Shown piece after piece: positions 16,696-25,588 of a stretch of 37,729 nucleotides of DNA; the first letter of the stretch is position 1; each line of letters starts with the position of its first letter. The stretch is from the NCBI GenBank assembly GCA_903854805.1, contig CAINXK010000270.1:1-37729 (forward strand), in the 5' to 3' direction. Below the pieces are notes generated by a model. The model saw only the letters and a list, made by a program, of their open reading frames with translations, made no database searches and was not told the DNA's origin. The DNA is from an uncultured Anaerolineae bacterium (GTDB taxonomy: Bacteria; Chloroflexota; Anaerolineae; Anaerolineales; Villigracilaceae). The translations under genes were made by a program, and so were the position numbers.

Positions 16696-17628
16696 ATGGA
16701 TTTTGTTATAGCTGCTGGCTTTATCACCACAATACTATCTTCAACCTGGCGCCTGGCAACACCGCTCATATTTGCATCAATCGGTGAAGTTTTTACTGAG
16801 CGTGCAGGTGTGCTCAATATTGGGTTGGAAGGAATCATGCTGTTTGGGGCATTTACAGGTTTTGCGGTGGCATCATTTTCTGGCAATCGCGACTTGGGAC
16901 TGTTGGCCGGTGTATTGGTTGGTATTCTGCTTGGGTTACTGTTTGCTTTTTTTGTAGTGACCATCAGAGCCAACCAGATCGTGGTGGGGGCTGCGCTCAA
17001 TATGTTTGGGTTGGGTATGACTGGATTTCTTTACCGCGCCCTTTTTACCAGCACCGTCCATGGTGTCCGTGCTTACCTGCCGATTGAAATTCCCTACTTG
17101 AGCACAATTCCCGTACTTGGCGAGGTTCTTTTTCAGCACAACATCCTTGTTTATGGAACGATCGCCCTGGCAATTGTTGCCTCTTTTGTACTCTATCGAA
17201 CCTCTTTTGGCCTCTCGGTCCGCTCGGTGGGTGAGCATCCGAAGGCGGCGGATACAGCGGGTATCAATGTTTATGCAATTCGTTATGTGAGCTGCATTAT
17301 CGGCGGTGCTTTGACCGCTTTGGGCGGTGCTTACCTGACAATTGCACATACTAATCAGTTTGTTGAAAATATCACTTCCGGCCGAGGTTTTATCGCTTTG
17401 GCAGTGGTGGTTTTTGGACGATGGAACCCATGGGGAGCTTTTTGGGCTTCGGTTCTCTTTGGCGTTTTTTACGCAATTCAGCTGCAAATGCAGGCTATGA
17501 CCAATTCGTTCATGCCGTACCAAATTTGGCAGGTATTGCCGTATGTAGCCACACTGCTGGTCCTGGTCAGCTTGCGCGGACGGTCAGCAGCGCCTAAAGT
17601 GCTTGGCGAACCTTATGTCGCATCCTGA
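16696..17628 (+). CDS. BMP-type ABC transporter permease, second subunit
   Basis: A 310-residue permease, YufQ/NupQ type. TPLIFASIGEVFTERAGVLNIGLEG is the characteristic opening of this subunit (positions about 22-46), followed by about eight membrane segments and VRSVGEHPKAADTAGINV. TAGGAGA lies upstream of the ATG. It forms the heterodimeric channel with the preceding permease. Confidence 0.92.
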   Translation: MDFVIAAGFITTILSSTWRLATPLIFASIGEVFTERAGVLNIGLEGIMLFGAFTGFAVASFSGNRDLGLLAGVLVGILLGLLFAFFVVTIRANQIVVGAALNMFGLGMTGFLYRALFTSTVHGVRAYLPIEIPYLSTIPVLGEVLFQHNILVYGTIALAIVASFVLYRTSFGLSVRSVGEHPKAADTAGINVYAIRYVSCIIGGALTALGGAYLTIAHTNQFVENITSGRGFIALAVVVFGRWNPWGAFWASVLFGVFYAIQLQMQAMTNSFMPYQIWQVLPYVATLLVLVSLRGRSAAPKVLGEPYVAS

Positions 17629-17639
17629 AAGGCATCAAC

Positions 17640-19154
17640 ATGTCTGAACAGCTTTTGCTCCAATTCGATAACATTACCAAGACTTTTCCCGGTGTGATTG
17701 CCAACAATCACATCAGTTTCGATGTGCGCGCATCTGAAATTCACTGCCTTCTGGGTGAGAATGGTGCCGGGAAAACTGTACTGATGAATATCTTGTACGG
17801 CCTATTCCCACCAGATTCAGGGCAAATTCTGTACAAAGGCCACTCACTTCGTATTCATTCTCCCAAGGATGCCATACATCAGCGCATTGGCATGGTTCAT
17901 CAACATTTTATGCTTGTGCCAACTCTGACTGTTGCGGAAAATATTATCCTGGGTCAGTATCCTTTTTGGCGGACATTGCATGACCTCGCCAAGGTATCTG
18001 ATCGAATCCGCGCATTGAGTTGCGAGCTTGGCATGGATGTTAACTCAAACACACTGGTCAGTGAGCTATCGGTAGGTGAGCAGCAGAGGGTTGAGATCAT
18101 CAAAACCATGTATCATGGTGCTGATTTACTGATTCTGGATGAACCGACTGCGGTTTTAACCCCCCAAGAAACTGGTCTGTTGCTGGTGCTGCTGCGCAAA
18201 CTTTCAGAGCGCGGGATGACCATTATTTTCATCACGCATAAATTGGAAGAAGTGATGCAGGTCAGTGACCGGGTTACCGTCTTGCGTGATGGCAAAGTGA
18301 TCAATACCGTCAATACGAAAGACACAAATTCACGCGAATTGGCACGAATGATGGTTGGGCGGGATGTTTTGATGGAACTTCCGCGGCATGCACCAGAACC
18401 TGGCAAGCCAGTGCTTGCGGTTCAAAACTTGACTGTTGTAACGGAACGTGGCCTTGTTGCTGTGAAGGATGTTTCTTTTGAAGTGCATGCCCATGAAATT
18501 GTGGGCATCGCCGGTGTCTCGGGAAACGGCCAAACAGAGCTTGTACTTGCTTTATCCGGTTTACTGCCTATTCAGCATGGCAGTATTCAAGTCTGTGGAA
18601 AAATGGTTAAACTTACTCCGCATGACCTGGCCCATGCAGGTATGGCACATATACCCGAAGATCGTATTAAAATGGGTGTGGTGCTGCCGTTTTCGGTGGC
18701 CGAGAACCTGATTTTGCACGATTATCGTGATCGGCGATACTCAAAACGGTGGTTACTTTCGTTTCGAAAAATTGCGGACCATGCCTGGGATTTGGTGCGG
18801 AAATTTGATGTGCGCACCAATGATATTGAAAATGAGATTGACCATCTTTCAGGTGGCAATCAGCAAAAAGTGGTGGTTGCGCGTGAATTATTCCGCGAAC
18901 CGCAAGTTTTGTTGGTAAACCAGCCGACGCGGGGGATTGACATTGGGGCTACAGAATTTGTGCTCCAGCAAATCTTATCCCAACGCGATGCGGGTACTGG
19001 TATTCTGCTGATCTCCACAGAATTGGAAGAAATATTTTCCCTGGCTGATCGAATTTTGGTCATGTACGAAGGGCAAATTGTTGGTGAGGTTCCGGCTGAC
19101 CACAGTTTGATTGAAGAAGTCGGGTTGATGATGGCAGGAAAAGTGGCTGTCTAA
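17640..19154 (+). CDS. BMP-type ABC transporter double ATP-binding protein
   Basis: A 504-residue fusion of two ABC ATPase domains that powers import. Domain 1 is complete: Walker A GENGAGKT near residue 39, signature LSVGEQQRVEI and Walker B LLILDEPTAVL. Domain 2, from about residue 255, is degenerate in the way usual for RbsA/YufO-type proteins: GVSGNGQTEL instead of a full P-loop, signature LSGGNQQKVVVARE, and VNQPTRGID in place of the Walker B DEP. It is the last gene of the operon, and a long terminator follows. Confidence 0.94.
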   Translation: MSEQLLLQFDNITKTFPGVIANNHISFDVRASEIHCLLGENGAGKTVLMNILYGLFPPDSGQILYKGHSLRIHSPKDAIHQRIGMVHQHFMLVPTLTVAENIILGQYPFWRTLHDLAKVSDRIRALSCELGMDVNSNTLVSELSVGEQQRVEIIKTMYHGADLLILDEPTAVLTPQETGLLLVLLRKLSERGMTIIFITHKLEEVMQVSDRVTVLRDGKVINTVNTKDTNSRELARMMVGRDVLMELPRHAPEPGKPVLAVQNLTVVTERGLVAVKDVSFEVHAHEIVGIAGVSGNGQTELVLALSGLLPIQHGSIQVCGKMVKLTPHDLAHAGMAHIPEDRIKMGVVLPFSVAENLILHDYRDRRYSKRWLLSFRKIADHAWDLVRKFDVRTNDIENEIDHLSGGNQQKVVVARELFREPQVLLVNQPTRGIDIGATEFVLQQILSQRDAGTGILLISTELEEIFSLADRILVMYEGQIVGEVPADHSLIEEVGLMMAGKVAV

Positions 19155-19169
19155 ATTAATGGCCCGGGT

Positions 19170-19222
19170 GAATAAACAAAAGGAAGTCGAGCGAAATATG
19201 CTCGACTTCCTTTTGTTTATTC
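19170..19222 (+). terminator. Very long perfect terminator hairpin of the ten-gene operon
   Basis: 23-bp perfect arms (19170-19192 and 19200-19222) around a 7-nt loop. The 3' arm contains TTTTG and TTTATT, so it may act both ways between the convergent ATPase and M20 genes. Confidence 0.85.
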
Positions 19223-19321
19223 GAAAAAAGCTGAGGCAGGCTGTCACTCAATGCTATTTGCGTGTAGCAGAAAACCTGTTATCCCGAAATACCGGGCGAA
19301 TTCGCCCGAACCCAAGCTGGT

Positions 19322-20467
19322 TCAGCTCAATACTGATTGAATGATCGCGAGGTACCCTTCTGCGGCACGCTCAAGCTCACTGACCAGCATTCGTTCGTTA
19401 ACGGTGTGGGCATCTGTTTCTTTACCCGGACCGAAACCGATAGTGGGAACTCCAGCGACACCGGCGCTGTGCGCGCCGTTGGTGCAAAAACGATATGCGC
19501 CAAGCCTGGTTTCGAAGCCGGCTTTGCTCAAACCGGCTGAAGCTGCGGTAACCAGAGGATGATCTTCAGCAAAGGCCCAAGCAGGGAAGAATTTTAATGC
19601 CTGCAGTGTTTTTCCGGTTGAAGTTTTTTCAATTCCATCCAGAACGATCAGACTGTATTGGACGCCTTGCAATTCCGGCAGGTCACGCAGTGAGGCCAGG
19701 ACGCTTTCTGGGGTTTCCCCGGGTACCAGACGACGATCATAGGAAACCCGGCAGCGATTTGGAACTACTGAGTGACCAGGATATGGCACCGAGACAATAT
19801 CAGTCAGGCATAGCTGTGCTTCTCCCACAGCCGGGTCAACTGGCAGGGGAAGTATTTCAATGGCGTGGATGACACGCATCATTTCATGCACGGCACACAA
19901 ACCGGCCTGGGGTGATGATGAATGGGCAGATTTCCCAACTGTTTCAATGACGATCTCTGCCCGGCCGCGTCCACCGCGGTTAATGGTGAATTCGGTGGCT
20001 TCGCCAATAATGACTGCATCAGGTTTGACAGCATCCATGACAGTACGAATGGTGATGCCTTCCATGACTTCTTCACTGACCGTGGCGCTGACCGCAACAC
20101 GCCCTGCCAGGTTGGCGCGATCCACACTGGCCGCCGCATGGATCATGGCTGCAACAGAGCCCTTCATGTCGCATACCCCTCGTCCATAAAGATAGCCGTC
20201 ATGGATGGTGGCAGCAAAGGGGTCGTAAGTCCAATCACTGGCGTGAGCCTGTACGGTATCAACATGCCCGTCAAGAAGCAGGGTTTGCCCGGGTTTGGCG
20301 CCGTTGATGACACCAATTGCGCTGCCGTTTTCGTCGATCCAGACCTGGTCGAATCCGACGGATTTCATTTCTGCTACCACTCTGGCAATCACGTTCTGCT
20401 CTTCGCCACTCAGGCTGCGTTCGCGGATCAGTTCCTGGGTAAATGTTATTACTCGTTTGGTATCCAT
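19322..20467 (-). CDS. M20-family metallohydrolase, YgeY/ArgE/DapE-like
   Basis: A 381-residue zinc-dependent deacylase/amidase. Metal-site motifs are LLLDGHVDTV near residue 70, GRGVCDMKGS near 100, SEEVMEG near 132, GEATEF, and NGAHSAGVAG with the final His in TDAHTVNERM. The sequence resembles E. coli YgeY, a predicted hydrolase in the selenium- and xanthine-dehydrogenase-linked region. GGAGAT precedes the ATG by about 9 nt. It is the last gene of the XRE-SsnA-LLM-M20 operon and probably cleaves an N-carbamoyl or N-acyl amino acid formed after ring opening. ArgE or DapE activity cannot be excluded, but no arginine or lysine biosynthesis genes are near. Confidence 0.87.
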   Translation of the reverse strand: MDTKRVITFTQELIRERSLSGEEQNVIARVVAEMKSVGFDQVWIDENGSAIGVINGAKPGQTLLLDGHVDTVQAHASDWTYDPFAATIHDGYLYGRGVCDMKGSVAAMIHAAASVDRANLAGRVAVSATVSEEVMEGITIRTVMDAVKPDAVIIGEATEFTINRGGRGRAEIVIETVGKSAHSSSPQAGLCAVHEMMRVIHAIEILPLPVDPAVGEAQLCLTDIVSVPYPGHSVVPNRCRVSYDRRLVPGETPESVLASLRDLPELQGVQYSLIVLDGIEKTSTGKTLQALKFFPAWAFAEDHPLVTAASAGLSKAGFETRLGAYRFCTNGAHSAGVAGVPTIGFGPGKETDAHTVNERMLVSELERAAEGYLAIIQSVLS

Positions 20468-20491
20468 TAACGTAAGATCTCCATTGGTGGG

Positions 20492-21511
20492 TTATCCCCA
20501 ATCTGCAAAGGCATCGATGACTGGTTTGATGTCATCCATCATTGGGTACAGGATCGGGCAAGTAACCCCGGCATCAATATATTCTTTGACCTTGGTGCGG
20601 CAGTCTTCAGTCGTTCCGACTGCCATTACGTTTCGGACTACTTCATCAGGGATAATTTTGGCTGTGCGAATGTAATCTTCTTCAGTTGCAGGCCAACCCA
20701 TGCTTGCATGCACTTTTTCAAGCAATTCTTCACTCACACCTGAGGCCTTCATAATATGGGGCTCGGTAGCAAGGTAATAAGAAACTAATTTTTTGCCTTC
20801 AGCCATGGCTGCGTCTGGATCTTTATCTGAAAGGCAGCAAACCAGGAGTTCAGGGCGGTCCACTTCTGCGAGTGTCTTTCCGACTTTCTGGGCACCCTTT
20901 TCAACCAGGGCAACTGCTTTGCGAATGTAATCCACAGAAACAACATAATTTAAGACGACGCCATCACAGATTTCGCCTGACATTTCCAGCATTTGATCAC
21001 CGGTGGCCCCAATGTAAATTGGGATATTGCGTGGGCCGGTATCGCCAAAAGCTACATCCAGGCGGATGCGGTCAAGTTGGACAAATTCTCCCTTGTAGGT
21101 TACTTCTTGGAGTGTAAATAATTCGCGAATTGATTCGACGTGTTCGCGCATGGCTTTGAGAGGTTTGGAACGAGTGACGCCAACCCGGCTGGCGATAGGT
21201 TCCCACCAGGCGCCAATTCCGAGCATCACTCGGCTTTGACCATCCACCTGTCCACCAAGTTCCCAAAGTGTGCTCCAGGTGGCGGCAATGGCGGCTGGAT
21301 TGCGGGTCCAAATCGGCAGAACGCCTGATCCAAAGCGCATGCGCTTTGTTTGAGTTAAAAAGGCACTCATCATGACGATGCAATCACGGGCAAGACGTGT
21401 ATCGGCCTGCCAGATTTCGCTGAAACCTCGATCTTCAGCATATTTTGCCATTTCAATTTCGTAGGCAATCGGGTGTTTGTCTTGCATATAAAGAGCCATT
21501 CGTTGTGCCAT
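20492..21511 (-). CDS. LLM-class flavin- or F420-dependent oxidoreductase, second
   Basis: A luciferase-like TIM barrel of about 339 residues. Segments include [44 protein letters not shown] and [22 protein letters not shown]. The frame is open to 21544, but ATG 21511 has GGAGGA 6 nt upstream. It lies between the SsnA-like and M20 genes with short gaps. It is only distantly similar to the LLM protein at 5498-6475, so it probably catalyses a different step. Confidence 0.88.
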   Translation of the reverse strand: MAQRMALYMQDKHPIAYEIEMAKYAEDRGFSEIWQADTRLARDCIVMMSAFLTQTKRMRFGSGVLPIWTRNPAAIAATWSTLWELGGQVDGQSRVMLGIGAWWEPIASRVGVTRSKPLKAMREHVESIRELFTLQEVTYKGEFVQLDRIRLDVAFGDTGPRNIPIYIGATGDQMLEMSGEICDGVVLNYVVSVDYIRKAVALVEKGAQKVGKTLAEVDRPELLVCCLSDKDPDAAMAEGKKLVSYYLATEPHIMKASGVSEELLEKVHASMGWPATEEDYIRTAKIIPDEVVRNVMAVGTTEDCRTKVKEYIDAGVTCPILYPMMDDIKPVIDAFADWG

Positions 21512-21569
21512 CTGTATTCCTCCGGTTTGTTTGTGGTTGACCAAAAAAGGTAAAAGTCAGATGAAAGAT

Positions 21570-22886
21570 TTAACTTGCGGCGCGCCAAAGTTTTTCAGCG
21601 GCAGCGTGACTGAGGCGGCGAAGATCTTTTTCGTCCACACCAATCACGATACCATCGCGCATCAGGATCTTACCAGCCACAAGTGTGCCAGTGACATCGC
21701 TTTGATGGCAGAATAACAAGCTTTGATCATATAAATTGTGGTCATGCAGGGGGGTGGGCAAATCAGCTTTGAAAAGCTGTAAATCGGCCTGCCAACCGGG
21801 GGCAATACGGCCAATTTGTTCAAGGCCCAATGCGCGTGCACCGCCTTCGGTGGCCATGTACCAAACTTTCCAGGCAGGCATTACGCGCGGGTCTTGCAGG
21901 TTGGCCTTGTGGATCAAGAAGGCTGCACGCATGATCTCAAAAAAATCAGTGATGTATCCATCTGAGCCCAATCCTATTGTTACGCCTGCATCCAGCATGG
22001 CCGGGATGGGGGCGATGCCTCCACCTACTTCGCAGTTCGAGAGCGGCATGTGCGTCACTCGCACCTGGCGCCGGGCTAAAAGCTCGATTTCGGCCGGCGA
22101 AATTTGCACACATTGGGAAAGCATGCTGTTTTTCCCCAGTACCCCAAGACTCTCATAATATTCGATGGTCCGTAGACCAAATTTTTCCAGAGTGTAGCCT
22201 GGCTCAAATGTTCCTTCAGAACAGTGGGCATGTACGAGCACATCAAATTCGGCTGCCAATTGATATGCTTGTTTGATAAAGTCGGCGTCACAAGTGAAAG
22301 TGGTATGGTAGCACATCAACCCGCTGATGAGATCGTCTTTCTGGCGGGTTGAACGAATAAAATCGGTATTCTCACGCAATCCCAATACCCCGTTTTCCTG
22401 GCTGACCCGTTGGGTGGCTTCGAAGGACAGGGTGGCTCTCAAACCACGCTTTCTGACTACTTCGGCCTGGGCGCTAAGTATTCCCGGCAGGGCGTAGGGG
22501 GCTTCTTCGCAATCATAGAATGTGGTGATGCCTGAGCGGATCATGGCAACGCAGTTGGCATCAGTTGCGGTGCAGATCATCTCCCGATCGAGGCGGTTTT
22601 CCACAAGTGGCCACCAGAATTCTTCAAGAAAGGGCATAAAACCGCTCGGGGCTTTTGAAAGCGGAATACCGTGGGCCAGCATCCCATACAGGTGTGTGTG
22701 TGCATCAACAAAACCTGGCGCAAGCACCTGTCCGGTTGCATCCCAGATCTCGTCATTGGGGTAATCCTGTTTTAGTTGCAGGTGTGGAGCAAAATCCAGG
22801 ATTTCGCTGCCAATGATGCGTACACCCCAATTTTTGAGGGGTTTTTCTTGTGCTGAAAAAATACACCAGGAAGGGAGAATCAACAT
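21570..22886 (-). CDS. ssnA: SsnA-like amidohydrolase
   Basis: A 438-residue cytosine-deaminase-like metallohydrolase. The sequence resembles E. coli SsnA along its length: MLIL at the start, GFVDAHTHLYGMLAHGIP, EEFWWPL, LGSDGYITDFFEIMRAAF and PTPLHDHNLYDQS. Metal and catalytic residues are H63, H65, H219/H221 (VHAHCSEG), E224 and D309. The strand-6 His that is usually present (LVHC or LVAHG in relatives) is Q258 here (MLSQCVQIS), so chemistry may differ or be lost. The gene follows the XRE-cupin regulator by 82 bp. SsnA itself has no firmly established substrate; a purine or guanidine-type deamination is inferred from the family. Confidence 0.85.
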   Translation of the reverse strand: MLILPSWCIFSAQEKPLKNWGVRIIGSEILDFAPHLQLKQDYPNDEIWDATGQVLAPGFVDAHTHLYGMLAHGIPLSKAPSGFMPFLEEFWWPLVENRLDREMICTATDANCVAMIRSGITTFYDCEEAPYALPGILSAQAEVVRKRGLRATLSFEATQRVSQENGVLGLRENTDFIRSTRQKDDLISGLMCYHTTFTCDADFIKQAYQLAAEFDVLVHAHCSEGTFEPGYTLEKFGLRTIEYYESLGVLGKNSMLSQCVQISPAEIELLARRQVRVTHMPLSNCEVGGGIAPIPAMLDAGVTIGLGSDGYITDFFEIMRAAFLIHKANLQDPRVMPAWKVWYMATEGGARALGLEQIGRIAPGWQADLQLFKADLPTPLHDHNLYDQSLLFCHQSDVTGTLVAGKILMRDGIVIGVDEKDLRRLSHAAAEKLWRAAS

Positions 22887-22968
22887 GAGATTTGGTTCCT
22901 ATCGCAGCAGTTGATATGAGTGGATTGGTAAACCGTGGGCAACCAGGGTCAATGGTAGATGGGATAAG

Positions 22969-23532
22969 TTAAAAAACTGGTGGCGTGATCACGGAAATAT
23001 AGGTCGCTTCCGTGTCACCGAGTGCCGAAAGGCTCTCCAGATTTTTTCCATCAAAGTAAATGCTGTCGCCTTCTTCTAAATCAAAGGACTGGCCGGCTAA
23101 AACAATATTAATCTGTCCAGAAAGCATCACGATGCATTCTTCAGTTGGTTCAGATAATGGGCCGACTACGATATTGCCATCATCTGGAGTGATGCGGGCC
23201 TGCATAACGACCATTTTTTTATTTAAGCTGGGAGTCAGGATTTCATAGAGCAGGTGCCCATTGGACAATTTTAATTGCCCTCGCTGATGGCGGCGAACCA
23301 CGGGGCTTCCCTCGCGCGAATTATTTGCCATGTATAAAATGGGAGTATTTAACGCTGTGGAAATTTTGCGGAGCGAATCAAGCGTTGGATTAGCAATTCC
23401 CCGTTCCAGGCTGCTTAAAAATGTTGCACTGAGATTGGCTGCCGATGATAAATCCCGTAGGCTGAGGCCGAGTTCAACCCGCCGCGTTTTTATATAGATG
23501 CCCAATTTTTGAACTTCATCGTCTTGAGTCAT
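22969..23532 (-). CDS. XRE-family regulator with C-terminal cupin domain, second
   Basis: 187 residues: XRE helix-turn-helix at about 12-66 (LRDLSSAANLSATFLSSLER, then NPTLDSLRKISTAL) and cupin barrel at about 110-185 (EPTEECIVMLSGQINI, LEEGDSIYFDG). It has the same architecture and similar ending (ITPPVF against MTPPAL) as the regulator at 2740-3273. It heads the operon containing ssnA-like, LLM and M20 genes and has a near-perfect promoter, so it probably regulates itself and that operon in response to a catabolite. Confidence 0.9.
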   Translation of the reverse strand: MTQDDEVQKLGIYIKTRRVELGLSLRDLSSAANLSATFLSSLERGIANPTLDSLRKISTALNTPILYMANNSREGSPVVRRHQRGQLKLSNGHLLYEILTPSLNKKMVVMQARITPDDGNIVVGPLSEPTEECIVMLSGQINIVLAGQSFDLEEGDSIYFDGKNLESLSALGDTEATYISVITPPVF

Positions 23533-23607
23533 CTAATCCACCACTGGATAAATTCTATAAAAAAAGCGGGTTGGAATAATAGCTGTTAAGCTTCATTTCT
23601 AACCAAT

Positions 23608-23636
23608 ATTATACAGCCCTGCCAGAAATGTGTCAA
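23608..23636 (-). promoter_or_regulatory. Consensus sigma70 promoter of the XRE-ssnA-LLM-M20 operon
   Basis: On the minus strand TTGACA (23636-23631), exactly 17 nt, then TATAAT (23613-23608): full consensus. The start codon at 23532 is about 70 nt downstream. A promoter this strong next to a regulator gene suggests repression. Confidence 0.85.
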
Positions 23637-23692
23637 TCTGGAGTTTACAAAAATAGATTATGTGCTTTGGCAGCTTATAAGGCTTGTAGATA

Positions 23693-25072
23693 CTAGGGCC
23701 TGAATGGAAGGCCAGGGATAAAGCAGCCACCATTTGAGCTACCCACCCATTGCCCATCCCTGATTAACACATTTCCCCGTAATAACACAGTTTTGATCTG
23801 CCCTTCTACGTCAAAGCCTTCATAGCAGGTGTAATCAACAGCCTCATGTAAGCGAGCATGAGTCAGTGTTTCCTTCCCATTTGGGTCGAACAAGACAATA
23901 TCCGCATCTGCACCGGGCAGCAGGGTGCCTTTGCGTGGATAAAGCCCAAATAGACGGGCCGGCTCTGTACAGCATAGCGATACCCATTCTTGAAGACTGA
24001 TCCGGTTCTGTTTTACTCCATAAGTATAGAGCAGACGCAAGCGGGTTTCGATCCCGGGCAGGCCAGCGGGAATGCTTAAAAAGGAGTCCTTGCCGAGATC
24101 TTTCTGACCAACATAATTAAATGAACAGTGATCGGTGCCAATGGTTTGCAAGGAATTATCATTCAGGGCGTTCCAGAGGCCTTGCTGGTCTATTGGAGAA
24201 CGAAGCGGCGGGCAGCAGACATATTTTGCTCCGCTGAAGTCATCAGTGCGGATAAAGCCATCATTGAGCAGTAGATATTGAGGACAGGTTTCACCCCAGG
24301 CGGCTTGTCCAGACCGACGCGCCTGGCCAATGGCCTCCGCGCCCAGGCGTGTGGATACGTGCACAATATAAACTGGGGCTTTACAAGTATCCGCGAGGCA
24401 GAGGATGCGTTCCACGGCTTCTTTCTCAGCCAGGCCGGGACGACTTTCAGGAAAATCTACCAGACCCAGCCGGGCCTCTTGTTTGAGTCGAGCGGTGGCC
24501 CGTTTGATAATGGCATCCGATTCTGCGTGTACGATGACCAATCCCCCGGCTTTCTTGACGGCATCCATGACGGCCAGGATCTGTTCGTCGTCCAGGTGAA
24601 AACCTGAATAGGTGGTATACACTTTGAAGGAAGGCAAGCCTGCGTCCAAAACACTTTGTACCTGGTCGAGCGTTTTGGCATCTCCGGAACAGAGCGTCAT
24701 GTGAAAATTGAAATCAGCACTTGATTTCCCCTGGGCCTGAGCCAGGCGGTCCTGGAATGATTCAAGTAGGGGCTGGTCGGGATAATTCGGTTCGATAAAA
24801 TCGATTACGGTAGTTGTTCCACCAAACACAGCCGCACGTGAGCCGCTTGGCCAGGTATCACTTGTAGAGGTTATATTGGTGGGCATTTCAATGTGGACAT
24901 GCGGGTCTACTGCACCTGGTAACACCAATAATCCGGCGGCTGAGATCTCCTGGTGTCCATGCAGATTGGAACCGATGGCTGCGATTTTTTCAGCATTAAT
25001 CGCCAGGTCTGCCTGGAATACTTGTGTTCCAGATACAACTGTACCAGCTTTGATGACCAGATCAAATAACAT
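23693..25072 (-). CDS. Dihydropyrimidinase / D-hydantoinase family (HyuA-like)
   Basis: A 459-residue cyclic amidase that would open a dihydropyrimidine, hydantoin or related ring to an N-carbamoyl product. The binuclear metal site is complete: H58 and H60 (VDPHVHIE), the Lys for carbamylation K150 (SFKVYTTY), H182 (VHAE), H238 (IVHVS) and D314 (GTDHCS). GAGGAG lies about 6 nt before the ATG. It is the last gene of the UbiX-PNPOx-hydantoinase run. Its ring-opened product would be a natural substrate for the YgeY-like M20 enzyme. Allantoinase is an alternative, but the flanking motifs look more hydantoinase-like. Confidence 0.92.
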   Translation of the reverse strand: MLFDLVIKAGTVVSGTQVFQADLAINAEKIAAIGSNLHGHQEISAAGLLVLPGAVDPHVHIEMPTNITSTSDTWPSGSRAAVFGGTTTVIDFIEPNYPDQPLLESFQDRLAQAQGKSSADFNFHMTLCSGDAKTLDQVQSVLDAGLPSFKVYTTYSGFHLDDEQILAVMDAVKKAGGLVIVHAESDAIIKRATARLKQEARLGLVDFPESRPGLAEKEAVERILCLADTCKAPVYIVHVSTRLGAEAIGQARRSGQAAWGETCPQYLLLNDGFIRTDDFSGAKYVCCPPLRSPIDQQGLWNALNDNSLQTIGTDHCSFNYVGQKDLGKDSFLSIPAGLPGIETRLRLLYTYGVKQNRISLQEWVSLCCTEPARLFGLYPRKGTLLPGADADIVLFDPNGKETLTHARLHEAVDYTCYEGFDVEGQIKTVLLRGNVLIRDGQWVGSSNGGCFIPGLPFRP

Positions 25073-25102
25073 AAAAACTCCTCATTGAAAAGAAAAGAGA
25101 GC

Positions 25103-25576
25103 TCAAGATATTTTGTATTCACACAGCTGGGCCAATTCATCACCAGACCATTCCTGCTTATAACCAAAGTGCACACGATTGTCTATCCAGCGCAGCCAAA
25201 CGGGCGAAAACATATACCAACGGTTTTTCATTATTTCGTTTTCCATCGCAATGATGAAGGGGAATTTTGCCAGGTAAAGCGCGGCAGCCGCCAACTGTGC
25301 TTGGGTGGATTTAATCTCTCTGACTTTTCCGTGCATCTGCAACCCATGGATCTGCTTCCAATTTGATATTGGCACACTGATGGAAACACCAACAGACGAA
25401 TTATCTGCCAGGTCAAGGCTGTGCTGGCTGTCTGGTTTCGAGATGAAATAAAAATTTAGGTGTTGGTCATTGGCAAAATATAGGGCAGCAGCATGCGGCT
25501 GCCCTGCTGATGAAACAGTGGCGATGGTAAGTGAGGAGGATTCAAGTAAATCAGCAAAGGGTAGACGAGTTCCCAT
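25103..25576 (-). CDS. Pyridoxamine 5'-phosphate oxidase-fold flavoprotein
   Basis: A 157-residue split-barrel protein of the PNPOx-like superfamily, seen from LTIATVSSAGQPHAAALYF, the YFISKPDSQHSLDL segment and ISNWKQIHGLQMHGKVREI. Such proteins bind FMN, F420 or haem. The family does not allow the reaction to be named. It sits 12 nt after UbiX and 30 nt before the hydantoinase. A role in flavin or prenyl-FMN handling or in reduction of a ring intermediate is conceivable but unproven. Confidence 0.75.
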   Translation of the reverse strand: MGTRLPFADLLESSSLTIATVSSAGQPHAAALYFANDQHLNFYFISKPDSQHSLDLADNSSVGVSISVPISNWKQIHGLQMHGKVREIKSTQAQLAAAALYLAKFPFIIAMENEIMKNRWYMFSPVWLRWIDNRVHFGYKQEWSGDELAQLCEYKIS

Positions 25577-25588
25577 GGAAGCTATGTC

